From Gracilariopsis chorda (Eukaryota; Rhodophyta; Florideophyceae; Gracilariales; Gracilariaceae), in assembly GCA_003194525.1 (NCBI GenBank), contig NBIV01000729.1:1-44763 (forward strand): 44,763 nt of DNA, given 5' to 3'. The translations under genes were made by a program, and so were the position numbers. The notes under the pieces are model-generated. The model had not been told where the DNA came from. It saw nothing but the letters and a program-made list of their open reading frames with translations, and searched no databases. Position 1 is the first letter of the stretch. Each line of letters begins with the position of its first letter. Shown piece after piece: positions 28,400 through 41,768 of this stretch.

Positions 28400-29638
28400 C
28401 CCCTTCAAAGCTATGAGGAGAACCCATCCTTATGTCGTTGATTTAGCGCGTCAGCAGCGGCTAACATATCATATGCATCGTCGGCCATTTTTTCTGCTCG
28501 TCAGGTAGTTCTTTCCATGTTTTTTCCGTGTTCATGAATACGGACATGAGTTTCTGAGAACAGATCCTACGCACTCTGTACAGTTCTTGCCTTTTACTTG
28601 ACGTGAGAAGACTCCGAATCATTCTTAGAGTTCGCCGCGCTGAAACTGAAAGCAGCGGCTGCGACATAACAAACGATGTATCGAAAAGCCTTGAAGGAGG
28701 AAGCGACACCAGCCTCAAAGACAGCCTAATCCTTCTTTCTCTTCGCATGAGTGGGTTTGATATATCGCAGATGCGCTAACAATTCTTCCAAGTTACCGGT
28801 TGGACCAGGAATGTTATATTCCGCGACAGGAGAACAAACCAATAGAGCACCAGGCTCCGGGACCTTTCCCTTCGGTTGTTTGGCGGGACTCTTCACTTCA
28901 TGCCCCTTATCAAAAGAGTTTCGATGCGCAGCTTCCTTCGTACGAGTACATGGTGTGGGCATGTTCGGAGTATCTGCCAGAATGGGTGAGAGTAGTGAAA
29001 GATTGGAGGCGATCTCAAGCTGTTCATCCGCGGAAGCGCGTTCTGGCTTTCGATTTAAACGTTGATATTCGTGTTTCAGGCCCATTTGCTGTTACACGAG
29101 GCGCGGTAACGTTATTCCTTTGTGATCCGCAAAAAAGGGCTGCCAAAGACGCTCGCATGGCTTCAATGGCCACCTTTTGATGTTCGGGAGAGCAACCAAG
29201 CTCAACATCTGTGATGGGGGACGTGGGCGGCGATTAAGTCCGAAGCGGGGGTGCAACCGGTCTTGGAGGCGGTTGTGGCGAGTGTGGTTTTGGCCGGTCG
29301 GTATCAACATAATCAGAGTGAGAATCATCTGAACCTTCGGAAGGACCGTATGTAATATGAATGATGTGTTTGTGATGAGCAGAATACTGAACCGGACGCG
29401 CTTCAACAATGGGCTCGTCGTGTGGCTCAGCGTGGTTTGGAGGAACGAGTCGTTTTGTTTCATTGAGAACTGAAGTCATTTGATTCATGATTTGATCCAT
29501 TTGGCTGCGAAGGCGGTCCCTCCTTTGCAAGGCGTTGGGATTTGAAGGGTCTATAGCAAGCATGTCACATTTGAGATTTTCCCATTGTTGACGAAGATGT
29601 TCGCAACGCTCGAAAGCGGCATTGACGGCGTCGGACAT
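28400..29638 (-). pseudogene. Hypothetical HMG-box-like gene (copy B)
   Basis: Same as 10680-11919. The 134-codon N-terminal frame (29638-29234) has only two residue changes, and the same TAA ends it. Two extra bases near 29102 change how the later frame joins. Confidence 0.4.
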
Positions 29639-30238
29639 GGCGACGACGGTAAGTTGCGTTTGGTGTGGAGAGAGGGGGCAGGAGGGAGAAAAAAGGAAGA
29701 GGGAGTGCGCTTGTAGAGTGACGAGAACAGAAGTGAAGGTCAGTTCCAGAAAGCGGTTCCGGGTCGCGCGGACGAGGTTGCTGTGCTAGCGCGCTCGTCA
29801 GCTGTGCATCTTCTTCCATACAACGCGCGTGTGACGTGGCCTGAGGTGCGGTGCAGGCTACTGTTGCGATGCCACCACGTTTCCCGCCACGTGGACAGGT
29901 GGGCGCGGTTGCACAACAAAATCTCAGCACGTCGCGCTCAACAAAAGAATCTTCTTGGAAGATGCATCGAACGCGCAGCTCACCAGCAGCACGCCGTCCG
30001 CTGCGCTAGCATCACCACCGCCGTCTTCACCTTTACCTACCCAGAGCGTCATGGGCAAATCTGAATTCGGTGACCCTCCGTGTCTCTATTCCTCGCCACA
30101 CCCTCAGCCTGATGAGGCACAGACGGAGTTCTACTCCGCGCTCGCCGCCTTCCTTACCGCCGTCTTCACAACCGCCTGTGCCACCGCCCTCTCCCTCGAA
30201 ATGCGCTGTAGCCACACTTGCACAAGAGCGACCCTAGT

Positions 30239-32186
30239 CCCTCCCGCAATATGCGCACTGGGCCGCGACCGAATCGTCATCGATCCGGATCCGACAACAC
30301 GTCAACAAGTGAACTAAATGCTCTCCCACTGCCTATGCTCCCCCGCGGAGCCATCCCGTCTGCCCGTCGCCCTCGACCAAACCCACCGTCTTCGATTTGG
30401 TACAGAGGGCTTACACGCAGCCGTCGGGCCGTCTCAATTGTCTAGTCCTTTCTGCGGCGCAGGCGCTGGCAAGGATCTCCAATCCTATTTCGCGCGTCTT
30501 CGTCGTCAGTCATGACACCAAAACGGATTCCACAAAGTTTGCGGTGCTCATTGCAGACGTTTTTAGGATCCATGGAGCGCAAAAACAGCTTTTCTCCAGA
30601 CCGTTTCCCACCCCATGTGTCGCCTTGGCAGTACGAAGCCTTCAAGCTGCGCTGGGTTTGTGCGTTACAGCCAGTCATAACCCGTCACAGGACAACTGGC
30701 TCAAAGTTTTCTGGAGCGACGGCATTCAAATTCGACCTGATGTGTAGAGAAACCTGTCAAACTCTGCTCACGCCCTTGAAAAACAAGTATGCCATATCTG
30801 ACCATGATCTACCACCAGTACCAGATCCCCATCACCAAATTACTGAACAGTACTTTTCGGCGGTTACCACTGCTTTATATAAGCTTCTGCTTGATGTCAG
30901 TCCTCCACGCATGGTATAAACCGCTTGACACGGCATCGGCACCTCGTTAATCGCCGAAATCTTTCGACGCTTTCAACTTCCACGTTCGCACCGGTTGAGG
31001 AACAATGTACACCAGACCCAGCCTTCCCAACGCTACCGTTTCCCAATCCAGAGGAAAAAGATGCTCTGGACCTTGGCGTTGAAACTTGAAAACGATGCAA
31101 TGCTCCAATTGTGGTTGCGAATGATCCTGATGCCGGTCTCTAGGGGCTGCCAAAATTTCAGCCCATGGGGCGCTGTGTATATTCACCGGTTATGAAATCG
31201 CACTGTTGCTGGCTGATCACTTGACCAAACACATAAACGATGATCTTACGCAATGTGCTGTCGTTGCCAGAACAGCTTCTTTCAATGTTCTCGCCTCTAT
31301 AGGCAAAACGAAAGGTTTCGTCTTCAGGGAAGCATTCACGGGACTCACGTAGATCAACAAGGTAACCTTGGACCTTGAAGAAGAGAGAAAGATGCCATTT
31401 TGGCCAATGAAGAAGCATTCGGGTATAATATCACAAGAAACATCGTTTGTGATAAAGACAGTTTTTTGCTGTGGCCATGATGGCCCAGCTGATAGCCATT
31501 ATATACGAAAAGGAGAATGCGATAGGCGAGCGCATACAAGAGTTGCTTATGGAGTACGGTATTAATTTGTCCAGCAACGGTTATTACCGCTTGACTGACT
31601 CTTGAACTAAGGCATCAGAAATATTCGACTCGGCCAGGGAAAATGGACTACCCAGTAAACTCTGCAGTGCTGTAGTGAATTCTGTCCGGGATCTGACGTA
31701 TGGAAGGGAGACAGCTGAACCAAGTAGCAAAGCTCTCCTACCAGCAGATACCTCTTCACAATCCTTGAATTTTAGGTGCTCGAAGAAAAACAGCGATGAC
31801 GAAGATTGTACTCTCATTATTCATTTGCGCGGAAGCGGCACTGGTAAGTTCACTTAGATCTTCACGGGTTTGATTTCAGTGCACCTGGAATTGATCTGGC
31901 CAGGACCCTGCAACGTATCATTGTTGAGAAAGGAATGGAAATTTTCTCCCCAGCATAGCGGAAGATGCTGTCAGTAGCTTTTCCTCAAGCGGAAACTGAC
32001 GAGACATCACGTGTTTTGTTGTTTCTCCATCGCACAGAGCCGAAAATCAACACTACACAGAGCTCCGGACTACGAACGAAGAGCACAAAAGTAGATCAGC
32101 TGAGCGATTCTTGAATCATGCCGTACGAGAGGCGGTACGTCAGGTATTGCGCCCATTAGCAAACCATGTTTTACAAAGATGATAGC
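30239..32186 (+). pseudogene. PGM2-like phosphohexomutase, degenerate (copy B)
   Basis: Same relic as at 12520, including catalytic TASHNPSQDNW and the TAA/TGA changes before HGIG. The intron is at 31844-32037 (194 nt, one base shorter). The part around 30800-30850 reads PDPHHQITEQYFSAVTTALY. Confidence 0.85.
31844..32037 (+). other. Retained intron in the PGM relic (copy B)
   Basis: GTAAGT to CATCGCACAG, as in copy A with one C fewer. Its removal gives GSGTEPKI. Confidence 0.85.
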
Positions 32187-32208
32187 AAACCATGTTTTAC
32201 AAAGATGA
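32157..32208. repeat. 26-bp tandem duplication (copy B)
   Basis: Identical to 14441-14492. Confidence 0.9.
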
Positions 32209-32348
32209 CCCGTGTTGGTCAAAATGGATCCGTCAACGAGACGGAGAGAGGCGCACAACAGATGAATGTAAGTAGTTCGCACGTACTGGCATCAACAGTT
32301 CACTGTATCAGGGTGTCGTCGTAGCCAAGTTGAGAAAGGAAGAATCTT

Positions 32349-33047
32349 TACTCAGTGGTTGTCAACTCCCCTATTTCTGCCAGCTTCTTTATCAGGCTTG
32401 TGAGCTGTGAATTAAACTCATCAGCAGATGTCCTAATCTTTGCAAAAAACCGTTGGAGGTGCATTGTCTGCAAACCCAGTGGCACTCATCCTCTTTCCTA
32501 GGCAGTTGGAGTTTTTACATTGACAGACTGCTTTTCAATCCTCTTCAATTCCTTTTCAAAATCGATCATATCAGGCATGGGTATGACGCCCCCGAGATTG
32601 TTGCAATGTAAAAATGAAGGGCATTGCCGCCGAAATCTGTTTCAGTAGCGGATCCTCCCACACCGTCAATGAGTTTAATCGTCAGTTTCTCAGAATTATA
32701 TTTGGTCAGAAAAGTAGCATCCCCTTCTTGGCATGTACATCCGACGCTGGGACGGCGTCAGTTCGAATTGAGAGATAAAATTGTCGACCATGGTCCACTT
32801 GATACTCTGCTCTAGCATTTCGTATGTAGCGAAACAGAAATTGCATTCTTTCAAAGCGCTCTATAGCCTCTTGCTCAATGCTTCCGCCAGGTGGACATTA
32901 CGCAATAATTAGTGCCTGCTTTGGGCTGCCTTCTCACGTGAAGCGATGCCAGATTTCGTTTTGTGACATGTAGCATCAACGGATGTACAAAACTAAGACA
33001 TGTATCCATTACGTAGTGTTGTTCAGTGCTGGGGTACAGCCCAACAG
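32349..33047 (-). pseudogene. Valyl-tRNA synthetase C-terminal part, degenerate (copy B)
   Basis: Same relic as at 14632. One extra T near 32960 shifts the frame right after CLSFVHPLMLHVT. The frame around 32460 also gains an A. Confidence 0.8.
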
Positions 33048-33138
33048 CGGAAGAGGGCAGAAAAGAAACGGTAGATGGAGGAATGCACTCGTACTGGGAT
33101 TTAGTGGACAAGAAGGAGATGTTAGATTACAAAAAGGG

Positions 33139-34190
33139 TTAAACGGCGTTATGTGGTGAGTTAGTGCATGGAAATCGAAACTTTGTACAGTTTGGAGAAC
33201 TTACAATCATCTTTCTTAAGCTCTGACTGGAACTCATCCTCACAAAGGGAGGAAGTGAACCATCCACTGAAGGCAGACAATTGCTTGCAAGGAACTTTGA
33301 GCAAAACATGTCAGTTAAATCTCTTCGTTGACGTTGTGGATACCGTATTAAGAGTGAACCTTTAACTTTTTGGATTTGTGAGTAGTGCTGCACGTGGTGC
33401 GTGAGGGTGATGGAATTAGATTTTAGAGTAGGCAACGAGTACATCGGACGACAAACTTGTGACATGGACGTAAACTTTGGGTGAACATGCGCAGCACATG
33501 GTGTGATGTGGGCGGTTAGTTTGGTAGCGCAAACTGCACGGAAGAGTCTTACAAGGGTGAAGCGCGAGAGACGTTCGAGCGCGGACTAACAGCGTCGACT
33601 TGTGCTTGAGAGCTAGACAGCTGCAACATGAAGCGATACCGTCCCACTTGGCACGACAGCAGGCTGAAATTCTGCCTACAAAAGCGGGCTGGGGAGGCAA
33701 AAGCGGTTGGAAGCAAATTCACAACTCGCGGCGCGGTCTCTAGGAGGGACGGAAATGAGACTGTATGTGCAAGCAGTGCGCGGTACGCTGCTGCGTACAA
33801 GGGTAGCGCTTATGTATTTGATAATTTGTATGGCACACAAGCTGTGATGCAATGGCTAAAGGGTTAGACGTCTACCTTTCGTCGCCGGAGAGGGCAACTG
33901 CGGACAAGCGCTGTAATCCGCCGTGACGGCCTGTGACCGCCGCGGCGCTGAAGCGCCAATGAGAGGCGCGCATGGCGGCCGCATCGCACTCGCGTCACGA
34001 CGCGCCGCGCACATGCGCACATGCGCAGCCGGCGAGCAGCGACCGCAGCAAACGCAGCGACCGCAGCAACAGAGCAGCCCTTCACAGGTGCTCGCCATCG
34101 CAGATATCCAAAGCTTCATGCTCAGCCCCAAAAATCAACACCCAAAAATGAAAAATACCCAAACAACCTCCCGCTTCCGCCCCTTTGAGC
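33139..34190. other. Unassigned stretch with the 79-codon frame 33628-33867 (+) (copy B)
   Basis: Counterpart of 15340-16475. The small frame starting MKRYRPTWHD is unchanged. Confidence 0.25.
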
Positions 34191-34197
34191 GCAGCTG

Positions 34198-35554
34198 TTA
34201 TCTACCCTCCGTACGTCTCACGAGAGCTACCGATCGCTTGCCTTGACGCGCAGTTCCAGGCATCACAGAAATGCGCGTAGATCTGCCGGGCATGGAGCTC
34301 TGACACGTCGGCTCCGCCTTGCGGTTCGCCTCGCGTTCCTCCTTGGCGCGTTCCTTGTCGCGAATGCGCGTGTCAATCATCTCTGCCAGCATCGCAAAGA
34401 CATCCGGCATGGGCTCACCCGCCTTCCTCATAGCGTTCAAAACGCGACAACGATTGATCACATTGTACAACTTCTGCTTGCGGCGCAAGCTGTACGATGT
34501 GATCAATTGTTGTTGCGTATGGTAGCCGATCGACGCCTTAAACCTCGGCGCGCCTGAAAACTTAAACGTCTTTCCGACTGTGCGGCACCTCTCCAGCAGT
34601 CTGTAGTCATTCACACGACGACTGTCTCCTTTGCAATGATCGCGCAGCGGCACACCGTCCGGAGCACCGGTTCCATGCATGATCCATAAATACATGTCTA
34701 CCACAGCCTCCCAGTCATTCAGATAGGCTTCGTCCACATCCGAGGACGTGGAGCCGTGGCTGCGGGTACGCACGCTATGGAATCAATCTTCGCCACCCTC
34801 AAACGCGCTGGGGTTGGATGTGGGCATTGTGCGTGCGGACAGACGGCTGCGTTTGCAGGGACGTTCCGTCATTGGCGAAGACCGAGGTAGAGAGGGCACG
34901 GACGCCAACGTGCCGAGGGCCTGTGGAGGCCGCTGTTCAGGGGCGTATTGGAGGGTAGGAGCACGCTGAGACGTGCGGCCGGCCGGATGCACAGGCGCCA
35001 CGGGTGGTATGGGGTTAACTGTCGCGGGGGTAGGGGCTCCATTGCCCGACTGTGGCAGGACGTGACTCGAGTTAAGCCCTCTCCGTCAGCAAAGGTTAGA
35101 TTGACGGTGCAGCTGGAGTGAAAGTTGAAGGTGTCTGTGTGTAAGGAAACGAAGAAAGAAGAACTTGTTTGTCAGCAGCTGGCAAAAGGGAGGTAGAAAG
35201 GGGGTGGGGCGGAGGGATTGGTGAGCCATTGAACATACAATAGTTTTGAAACATAAGTCTGCACGCCCGTTACTTGAAGTTGAGCAGGCTCACCATTGGG
35301 GTGGTCATTATGAGAGACCACTGGCGGCAGATTGCTCGGGCCTGGCGCCGTTTTGTTCGTCAGGTTTCTGCGGAGGTGCTGCGGAGGGTGCTTGCTGCGG
35401 AGTGTGTGGAGGAGAGAGCGGCGAACGGAGCTGTAAAGGGTGATGCAGAGGGTGCTGCAGCGGGAGCGGGAGCCGCGGCGGGAGCTGCGGGGGGGTGCTT
35501 TGGAGAAGGCTGATTATTACGTGAACCGTGGGGGCCGGGGGGAGTCACGTTCAT
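34198..35554 (-). pseudogene. Proline-rich hypothetical gene with TGA (copy B)
   Basis: Counterpart of 16480-17842. The 191-codon C-terminal half (34773-34198) and its upstream TGA are identical to copy A. The proline-rich N-terminus is scrambled by indels in the 12-bp repeat, and one base is missing near 35055, which breaks the frame between the intron and VAPVHPAG. Confidence 0.45.
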
Positions 35555-36898
35555 TTGTGGGTGCCAAAGGTTGAGCCGTTATTTCTGTTTTTGGACGATG
35601 GAGGTGCAAGCGGAGTTGGTAATGGGAAAGGGTCACAGGTTCTGCCTTTCTTCGTTTTCGAAGAGAGGTGGGGCGGCGAAACAGAGCGGTGCCGACGCGC
35701 GCTCCCTTAAGTACGGAAGCTGGTGGTGCGAAGGTAGGTGGGCGCCACGTGCGGATGCTGTTTTTCGCGTTAGTTTGGGTGCAGTACCGGAGCACGTGGC
35801 GGGGGGTGCGCTGTCCGCGGCGCGTTTGTGCCGCGTCCAGAGAGCGTGCGTATAACGCGTGCGAACGGCTCGCTGGAGGGGGGGAGGGGGGGAGAGAGTG
35901 TCGGTGACGGGGTGTAACTTTTTGAATGGACGGGCGGGCTTTTCCTCCTCCAACACTTATTTCTGCTGCGTATGTGACAGCGTCGGTTTCGTACCGGCAC
36001 TGTCCTTGGCGCGGCTGCCTCAAGGCGGCGTTTTGACCGCTTTTTCGAGCCGGCTGAAAAAGAAAAATGTGATCGCTGCCAGCTGGCGGAGAGAAAGTGA
36101 CGGCGATTGAAATGCCAAACGGCTCTGTGTTCGATTTCACCTGTGTGTCAGCGCTTTTGGTCGGGTATTGCTGATTATCGACAACGAAGGTAGCCGCATC
36201 GATCGCGCCTGTTCGGTGCATTCTCCCGGAAACATGTAGATACCACGGATTTTTGCGCTTTCGGCAATCTCCCTCCGGCAGCCTTGCTTCGGCCGTACCG
36301 CGCTTGTGATGCACCTACGTAGAGATTACAAGACGCGCTGTCTCAAGATTCACGTGACACCCTGCGGTCGATCTCTCAACGCACAACGTGCCAGGTGGTG
36401 GGTTGAGAGGTAGTACCTTGCCACGCACCAAACATCACACCCGTCGCATTGCTCCCGTGACCGATATTCACCCTGGCCATCATTGGTAACATGACCGAAC
36501 GCTCCAACTCAGCGCGCTCACGTACAATCCGTTTCCGCACCAAATGTACTCCGAAAATGGTAACACTTTCTACTTCAATGCAGACACGTAGTCCTTCAAG
36601 GACGTATGGTTCCTTCCCAACTTGCTCTCGCATTCAAGCTACCTCGCTTCATGTTTGTGTCTGCTGTCGTTTCCGACACTAAAAGAGAGTGTCGAGCCCT
36701 CGCCACTCACTCTCGGCCTTCAAACATGTTAACATGTACTTGCTACTAGTGGCGAACTGTTCTAACCACAATGAAGAAATTAGAGAACGGAATGTTTACA
36801 TTAAACAGGAGTACGCTCCTGTTTACTTTCAACGCAAAAACAACTATACACACAAGACACACACACACACATGAACAAAACATGCAAAAGTGAAAGTG
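35555..36898. other. Spacer (copy B)
   Basis: Counterpart of 17843-19188. A 265-codon minus-strand frame (36314-35517) exists only because of single-base indels relative to A and is not supported as a gene. Confidence 0.35.
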
Positions 36899-38098
36899 TC
36901 AACACGGTTCTCCCACTACAAGGACTCCAAGTACTCTAGATGCCTTTCTCTTCATATTAGCCTTAGTGAAGATGTGACAACGAGCTGCAGGTATCTTCTG
37001 GCAGATTTCGCGGCAGTGCGGACAGATCCACGTTCCGCTCGCCTTTGCACTTTCAAAGTCCATTACAACTCTCCGAAGCACGGTCGACACACCGCTTCCG
37101 ACACTTGCGATACGTATGCAGGTTCGCACAGAAGATATTTTCCGACTTCTGAGTGCGGGCGCAGACGCGACAGAAGCGCGACGGACGCGCAGCAACGGAG
37201 AGAGAGGAGGTGAGCGTGGCTTCTTTTCTTAACGGTGGAGTTAGTGGAATTGGCAGCGATGGTTGAGGCGCCAGATGCACTTGTAGGAGCGTTGTGGCGC
37301 CTGAAGCGGTGCTTGAGATGGGGGGGGCTAGTGGCACGGCGGCAGTCAGCGGTGACGGCGATGTGGTGCTGAGATAGGCGGTGGCTTGAGGGCGGTAGGG
37401 TGGGTAGGGGGGCATTGCGAGAGTGCTCGCTACGCGACAGACGTGATCGCCTCGAGTCGGCCCAATATCTCGTGCTGCGAAGACGGCTGCTTCTGGGGCG
37501 GCGGGGCAAGAAAAAGTCGGGAAAAGCCATGCTCAGGAGCCCGAAGCGGTGTTTGAGGTGGGGGGTCGGGTGGCGCGGCGGCAGTTAGCGGTGACGGCGA
37601 TGTGCGGCTGAGATGCGCAGTGGCGTGCAGGTGCGGAGTAGGCGGTGGGGAGGAGGGGCATGCGAGAGTGCTCGCTCACAGCGACGAGACATGATCGCCT
37701 CGAGTTCGGCCCACAATATCCTCGTGCTGCGAAGACGGCTGCTTCTGGGCGGCGAGGGCAAGAAAAAGTCCGGAAAAAAGCCATGCTCAGGCGCCGAAGC
37801 GGTGTTTGAGGTGGGGGGTCGGGTGGCGCGGGCGGCAGTTAGCGGTGACGGCGATGTGCGGCTGAGATGCGCAGTGGCGTGCAGGTGCGGAGTAGGCGGT
37901 GGGGGAGGAGGGGCAGGCGTACGGCAACGGACACGCGATCCACACGATTGCGGCCACAGAATCTTTGTCCCGCGAAGGCGGCTGCCTTTCGGACGGCAGA
38001 GGGAAGAGAGAGGATACAGAAACGTCCTGCTCACGCACGAGGGCGAGGTCAGCCTCCGTGAACACAAGCCAAGGCAACCAAGCTTGCGTGGGCGGCAT
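36899..38098 (-). pseudogene. Proline-rich zf-4CXXC_R1 (CDCA7-like) gene, heavily frameshifted (copy B)
   Basis: Counterpart of 19189-20406. ATG 38098 and the N-terminus are intact, but the 255-bp repeats and zinc-finger region carry many one-base indels. The second half of the finger (WICPHCREICQ) is legible in the frame ending at 36899. Confidence 0.55.
37390..37920. repeat. 255-bp direct repeats (copy B)
   Basis: Same repeats as 19640-20222, with shortened and irregular units because of numerous one-base losses. Confidence 0.8.
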
Positions 38099-38919
38099 AT
38101 CTAGAGGAAGAGTGTTGTCGGCGATGTGGGTGACGTTTTAAGGCGGCGGGCGGAATGGGACGGTGGAGTTGGCGGAGAGCGCGTGGGTGTGAGAGTGGGG
38201 AGGGTATGGGGAGCGATGTGGAGAGTTTCGGGCGGAACGTCAAGCTGGCGACGAGCGTGCTTTAAGAAAGGCAGTGCGAACGAGCGCGCGCCCGGTGCAT
38301 TCAAGCCTCGTCTGGTGATCTAGCCCTCGTATCATATCATCTGTTTTTTCGAGTTTTACAGCATCATGAATCCAGGCCATGCAGCGTGGAGCTCTCTGAG
38401 AAAGAGTCACTCTCGGCCCAGTGGTAGTTCTGGTTTGACAGTGTCACTCTCATCCTGAGATTGTATTTTGTCAGAAAAACTCGAGATCTTCCGCTGCCAA
38501 GGTCTGGCTCCACGACGCCCGTTCTTTCACTTCTGGACTAGAATAGCACCTCGACGCACGCAGATTTCAATCTTTTCATCACCAATGCCAAGCGTTTTGC
38601 AGAAAGCCTGTACTCAGAAATGCCGCTGCGTTCATTCGGATTGTGCTTTGCTATTATTTCTAGAACGGGCAGGCTCGTGGTGGAAGTGAACGGCAGCCCT
38701 GAGGGCTGCTGTTCGCTTCTTGTCACGCAAACGATACATCCTCAAACGCGTCAGATTTGTGCCCTAATTTCCTGTTGACTGCCACCCACTTGTTTCTCCG
38801 CTAAGCCATGCCAAGTGTGATCAGTAAGGTCACCCAATCCTTCACTATGCCCCCGTTGCTTAGGGCCAAATGAAAAGTCTTGCGATTATTCGTGTGCTCT
38901 TCTTCCGCCGAGCAGGAAG

Positions 38920-39272
38920 AATTCCAAATTCATTAGTTTACTTGTTTGTTCCCGAAAGCTCTTATGCCACAGTTAGGTGCGTTAGAACCGGAGACCACTC
39001 TTTTGGTATAGACTGCCGCCTTATCTCCCACACGGACAATGGTTCCCAATTCATCTCGAAGTTTGCCATCACTTCTGCTGAGTCTCAGGACTGAAACATT
39101 TCTTCACCACCACCTACCACCCCCTGACCGATTGCATACGAAAATGGTTCAACAGCTGCAGCTGTCAATATACACGGGTGCAACGCACCGTTTTCTTTTG
39201 CTGCTATCCGCGCCCGTCAAAAAACAGCTGTTGGACCCACGTGCGCGAAAAGGACTTCAGTCTTTGGCTTAA
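38920..39272 (+). mobile_element. Ty3/gypsy-type integrase remnant (copy B)
   Basis: HTDNGSQFISKF is here in one continuous 74-codon frame (38870-39094). The T-T-T-Y-H-P part follows in another frame. Confidence 0.75.
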
Positions 39273-39651
39273 TGTGATCATGAACTTTGGAACGGGTCTG
39301 TCTCCGGGCTCAAGAATAGAGCACTTCGGGCACCCTCGATGGTCTTCCTCGGTGGAATTTGCGTATTCTCTGATTTTCTTGGTCCAAGGTTAGTCGCTAG
39401 GAGATTGCGATCAGGGCGCACCAAATTCGTGATGAGCCTGTTATGTCTTTTTTCATACGCGATGCAACAAGTCGAATTTATCTTATCCGCGGGTTGCTAC
39501 AGAGGGACTGAGTTTGTTCTACGTTTGTATTTTGTCAAAAGTGCGAAAGCAAGGCATTATTCCGTGGAAGGCGCTGTTATCGGATGAATCTTTAAAAGAG
39601 CTACAGATGTTTGAAGCGAGGAGATAGCTATACGGGTCCTGTGTGGTGCGA

Positions 39652-40663
39652 CTAGGCCAGCAGCGTCAGCGCAACTTCTAGCGAAACTACCCTTGATTCA
39701 TCAATTCCTACACTTGATGCTCTGATGACGAAGCGTTGTGATATTTTCGTCCACTGCAATCACCATTACGTCGGCTCTACTGGCTAGCCTCACCACTGCA
39801 GGGCTACCAAAGGCATTTGTCGTTATGAAGAGGACGTCAAACATTCGCAGCCGTAGTAACTGAAGAATCTACGTCCGTCCGATTGTTGGTAACCAGATGA
39901 GGTGCTCGAGAAAGCTCAACAAGCACGCTGGACAAAACTGTTATAGTCAAGCTCTTCCGCTGTTGACTTTGGTGAAACGCTGTCATCTGCTGGCAGCGGT
40001 TGAAGTGGTGGAGAATGCGCACATGTTAGGCGGAACTCTCGAGTGACAAGATGGTGATCACTGCTTCTGCACCAGAATTCGCATCAACTGCGTTTCCAGA
40101 TCGGTAGTTTGCGAGTTGTACATGATCTTCCTCAAGAAAATTGGGAAACAACTGCTTAGCCTGACAGCTATTGCTTTTCAAGGTGCTGGACTGAAAGCAA
40201 CAAAGCCGCTGGGTCAGCGGTTAGGCCCCCATGATGAAGCGCCTCCCTTCGATGACGCTATTTTTGACAAATAATTGTCAAAAAATACGTTGTTCGTGCG
40301 GTGCGTGATATCCAAGCGTAATGTAGCACGAGCAGCATCTGTGGTGTTATCTATGGCGAAGGATGGTCTCTTCGGGCCTGCCTGAATCAAGTACTATTCT
40401 GAGACGATTTGATGTAGATGAAACTGGGGCTTGGGACCCATTTCAATACAAGCAAATCGATCAGAGCGTATCCTTCCACGTATAACGCATTGGAGATTGG
40501 CCAATACATTAGTGCGCTTTCAGAAAACATACCGAGTGAATAATGAGCGTGTCAGTGACGCGTAGGGGAAGTCTTGCAGCCGGAAGTGAATCGCTAGCGT
40601 ACCCGCCGATGCACCCCCAACACCTGTGGGGACTATGAGCACTGTTGTATGCTGCGAACACAC
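39652..40663 (-). pseudogene. DUF3326 protein, degenerate (copy B)
   Basis: Counterpart of 21947-22947, with additional one-base indels. VLIVPTGVGG is legible at its 5' end, but the following GGYASD is shifted by a missing G near 40611. The hairpin is present with longer A/T runs. Confidence 0.75.
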
Positions 40664-41105
40664 AAACCAGTGCATCTCGACTTCGGACAGAGAGGTGACG
40701 CGGGTACTGCTACAACGCTTGAACTTTTGTGGCTCGCTTGAACTGTGAGTTTGCAAAGCCCAGGAATGTGAGAAAGCACACGAGTGAGGTAGGCTGGGGA
40801 TTCTCTGGGAGCACATCTCGATAACGCTGGATTCTGTGAAAGGGCACGTCAGTCTAGTGGGGCCAGGAGCAGAAGTGCAGCCGCCGGTACTTCTGAACAC
40901 GCTTTTCAAGACTTTCGCTGTTTGAAACGCGACGTAGACAGTGGCCTACTTTCATACTCTATCTGTATCTTGTTTCTTCTGCATGTGTTCTGGTTCAGTG
41001 ATAGAATTAAGGTTGATAGAATGTATTCTATTGACACTCTTTTGTCTTGAAACATGAGAAAGCTCTTTTACCCTGCTGCTAAAGGTTATTGTTCTCGTAC
41101 AAGCG

Positions 41106-41768
41106 TTAATCGTAAGAAAACGGATCTTCTCCTCCAACTGGAGGTATGAAAACTCCTCAACTTTTGCACCCTTTTTCCCTACCTTCCAGCTAGGGATATC
41201 CGCCATTACGTTTGATTCCCACGTGCTGTATTGTTCTGTCTACAAATAGAAGAACACATCAAGGAAGGGACGAACAGGATACGAATTGCGAGCTCCTTAG
41301 GCGTCTTTGCTCTGATTTCATGAGGCGGTAGGAGCATATAAATCAGGGATTGACACTTACCTTTGCTACAAGACGAGCTTCATCCCTAGCTTGTAAAAAT
41401 GGAATGATCGCTAAAAAGAATGTTCTTTTTCTCTTGTTGCAAATAAATCCCTACCAAAGAAAATTGAACATGAATAGAGAGTGGGTTGGTCAAGTCAGGG
41501 TCAGATTGATTGAAGACATTGTGGAGGTTATTGGACGGATGAAATCACACATCTTCGCTTTAAATTTAAAAGTACTAATGCAAGTAGAAGCTGTTCAACA
41601 TGACATGACCAGCGCGTTCCGAACAAGAGTGGGCCGGCAGCAGGCCCGATTGAGCGGGGAACATTTCTGGCAATGTTGATAGGAAGCGTGTCCGCCGTTG
41701 GGAGCCACCTCCTGTTGTACGGCTCAATGCGGCAGTGGTCTGTGCCGTGCCTCGATTGCCGTCAGCAT
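41106..41768 (-). pseudogene. NDUFA13/GRIM-19-like gene (copy B)
   Basis: Counterpart of 23389-24052 with the same introns. Frames are altered by single-base differences in the last exon (extra C and extra A near 41150-41170) and by a different sequence at the end of the membrane helix (41597-41620). These may be sequence errors rather than real loss. Confidence 0.6.

Noticed and set aside
35517..36314. 265-codon minus-strand frame in copy B
   Set aside because: The same region in copy A is split into several frames. The length in B arises from one-base indels in a stretch full of likely sequence errors, and no domain is recognisable.
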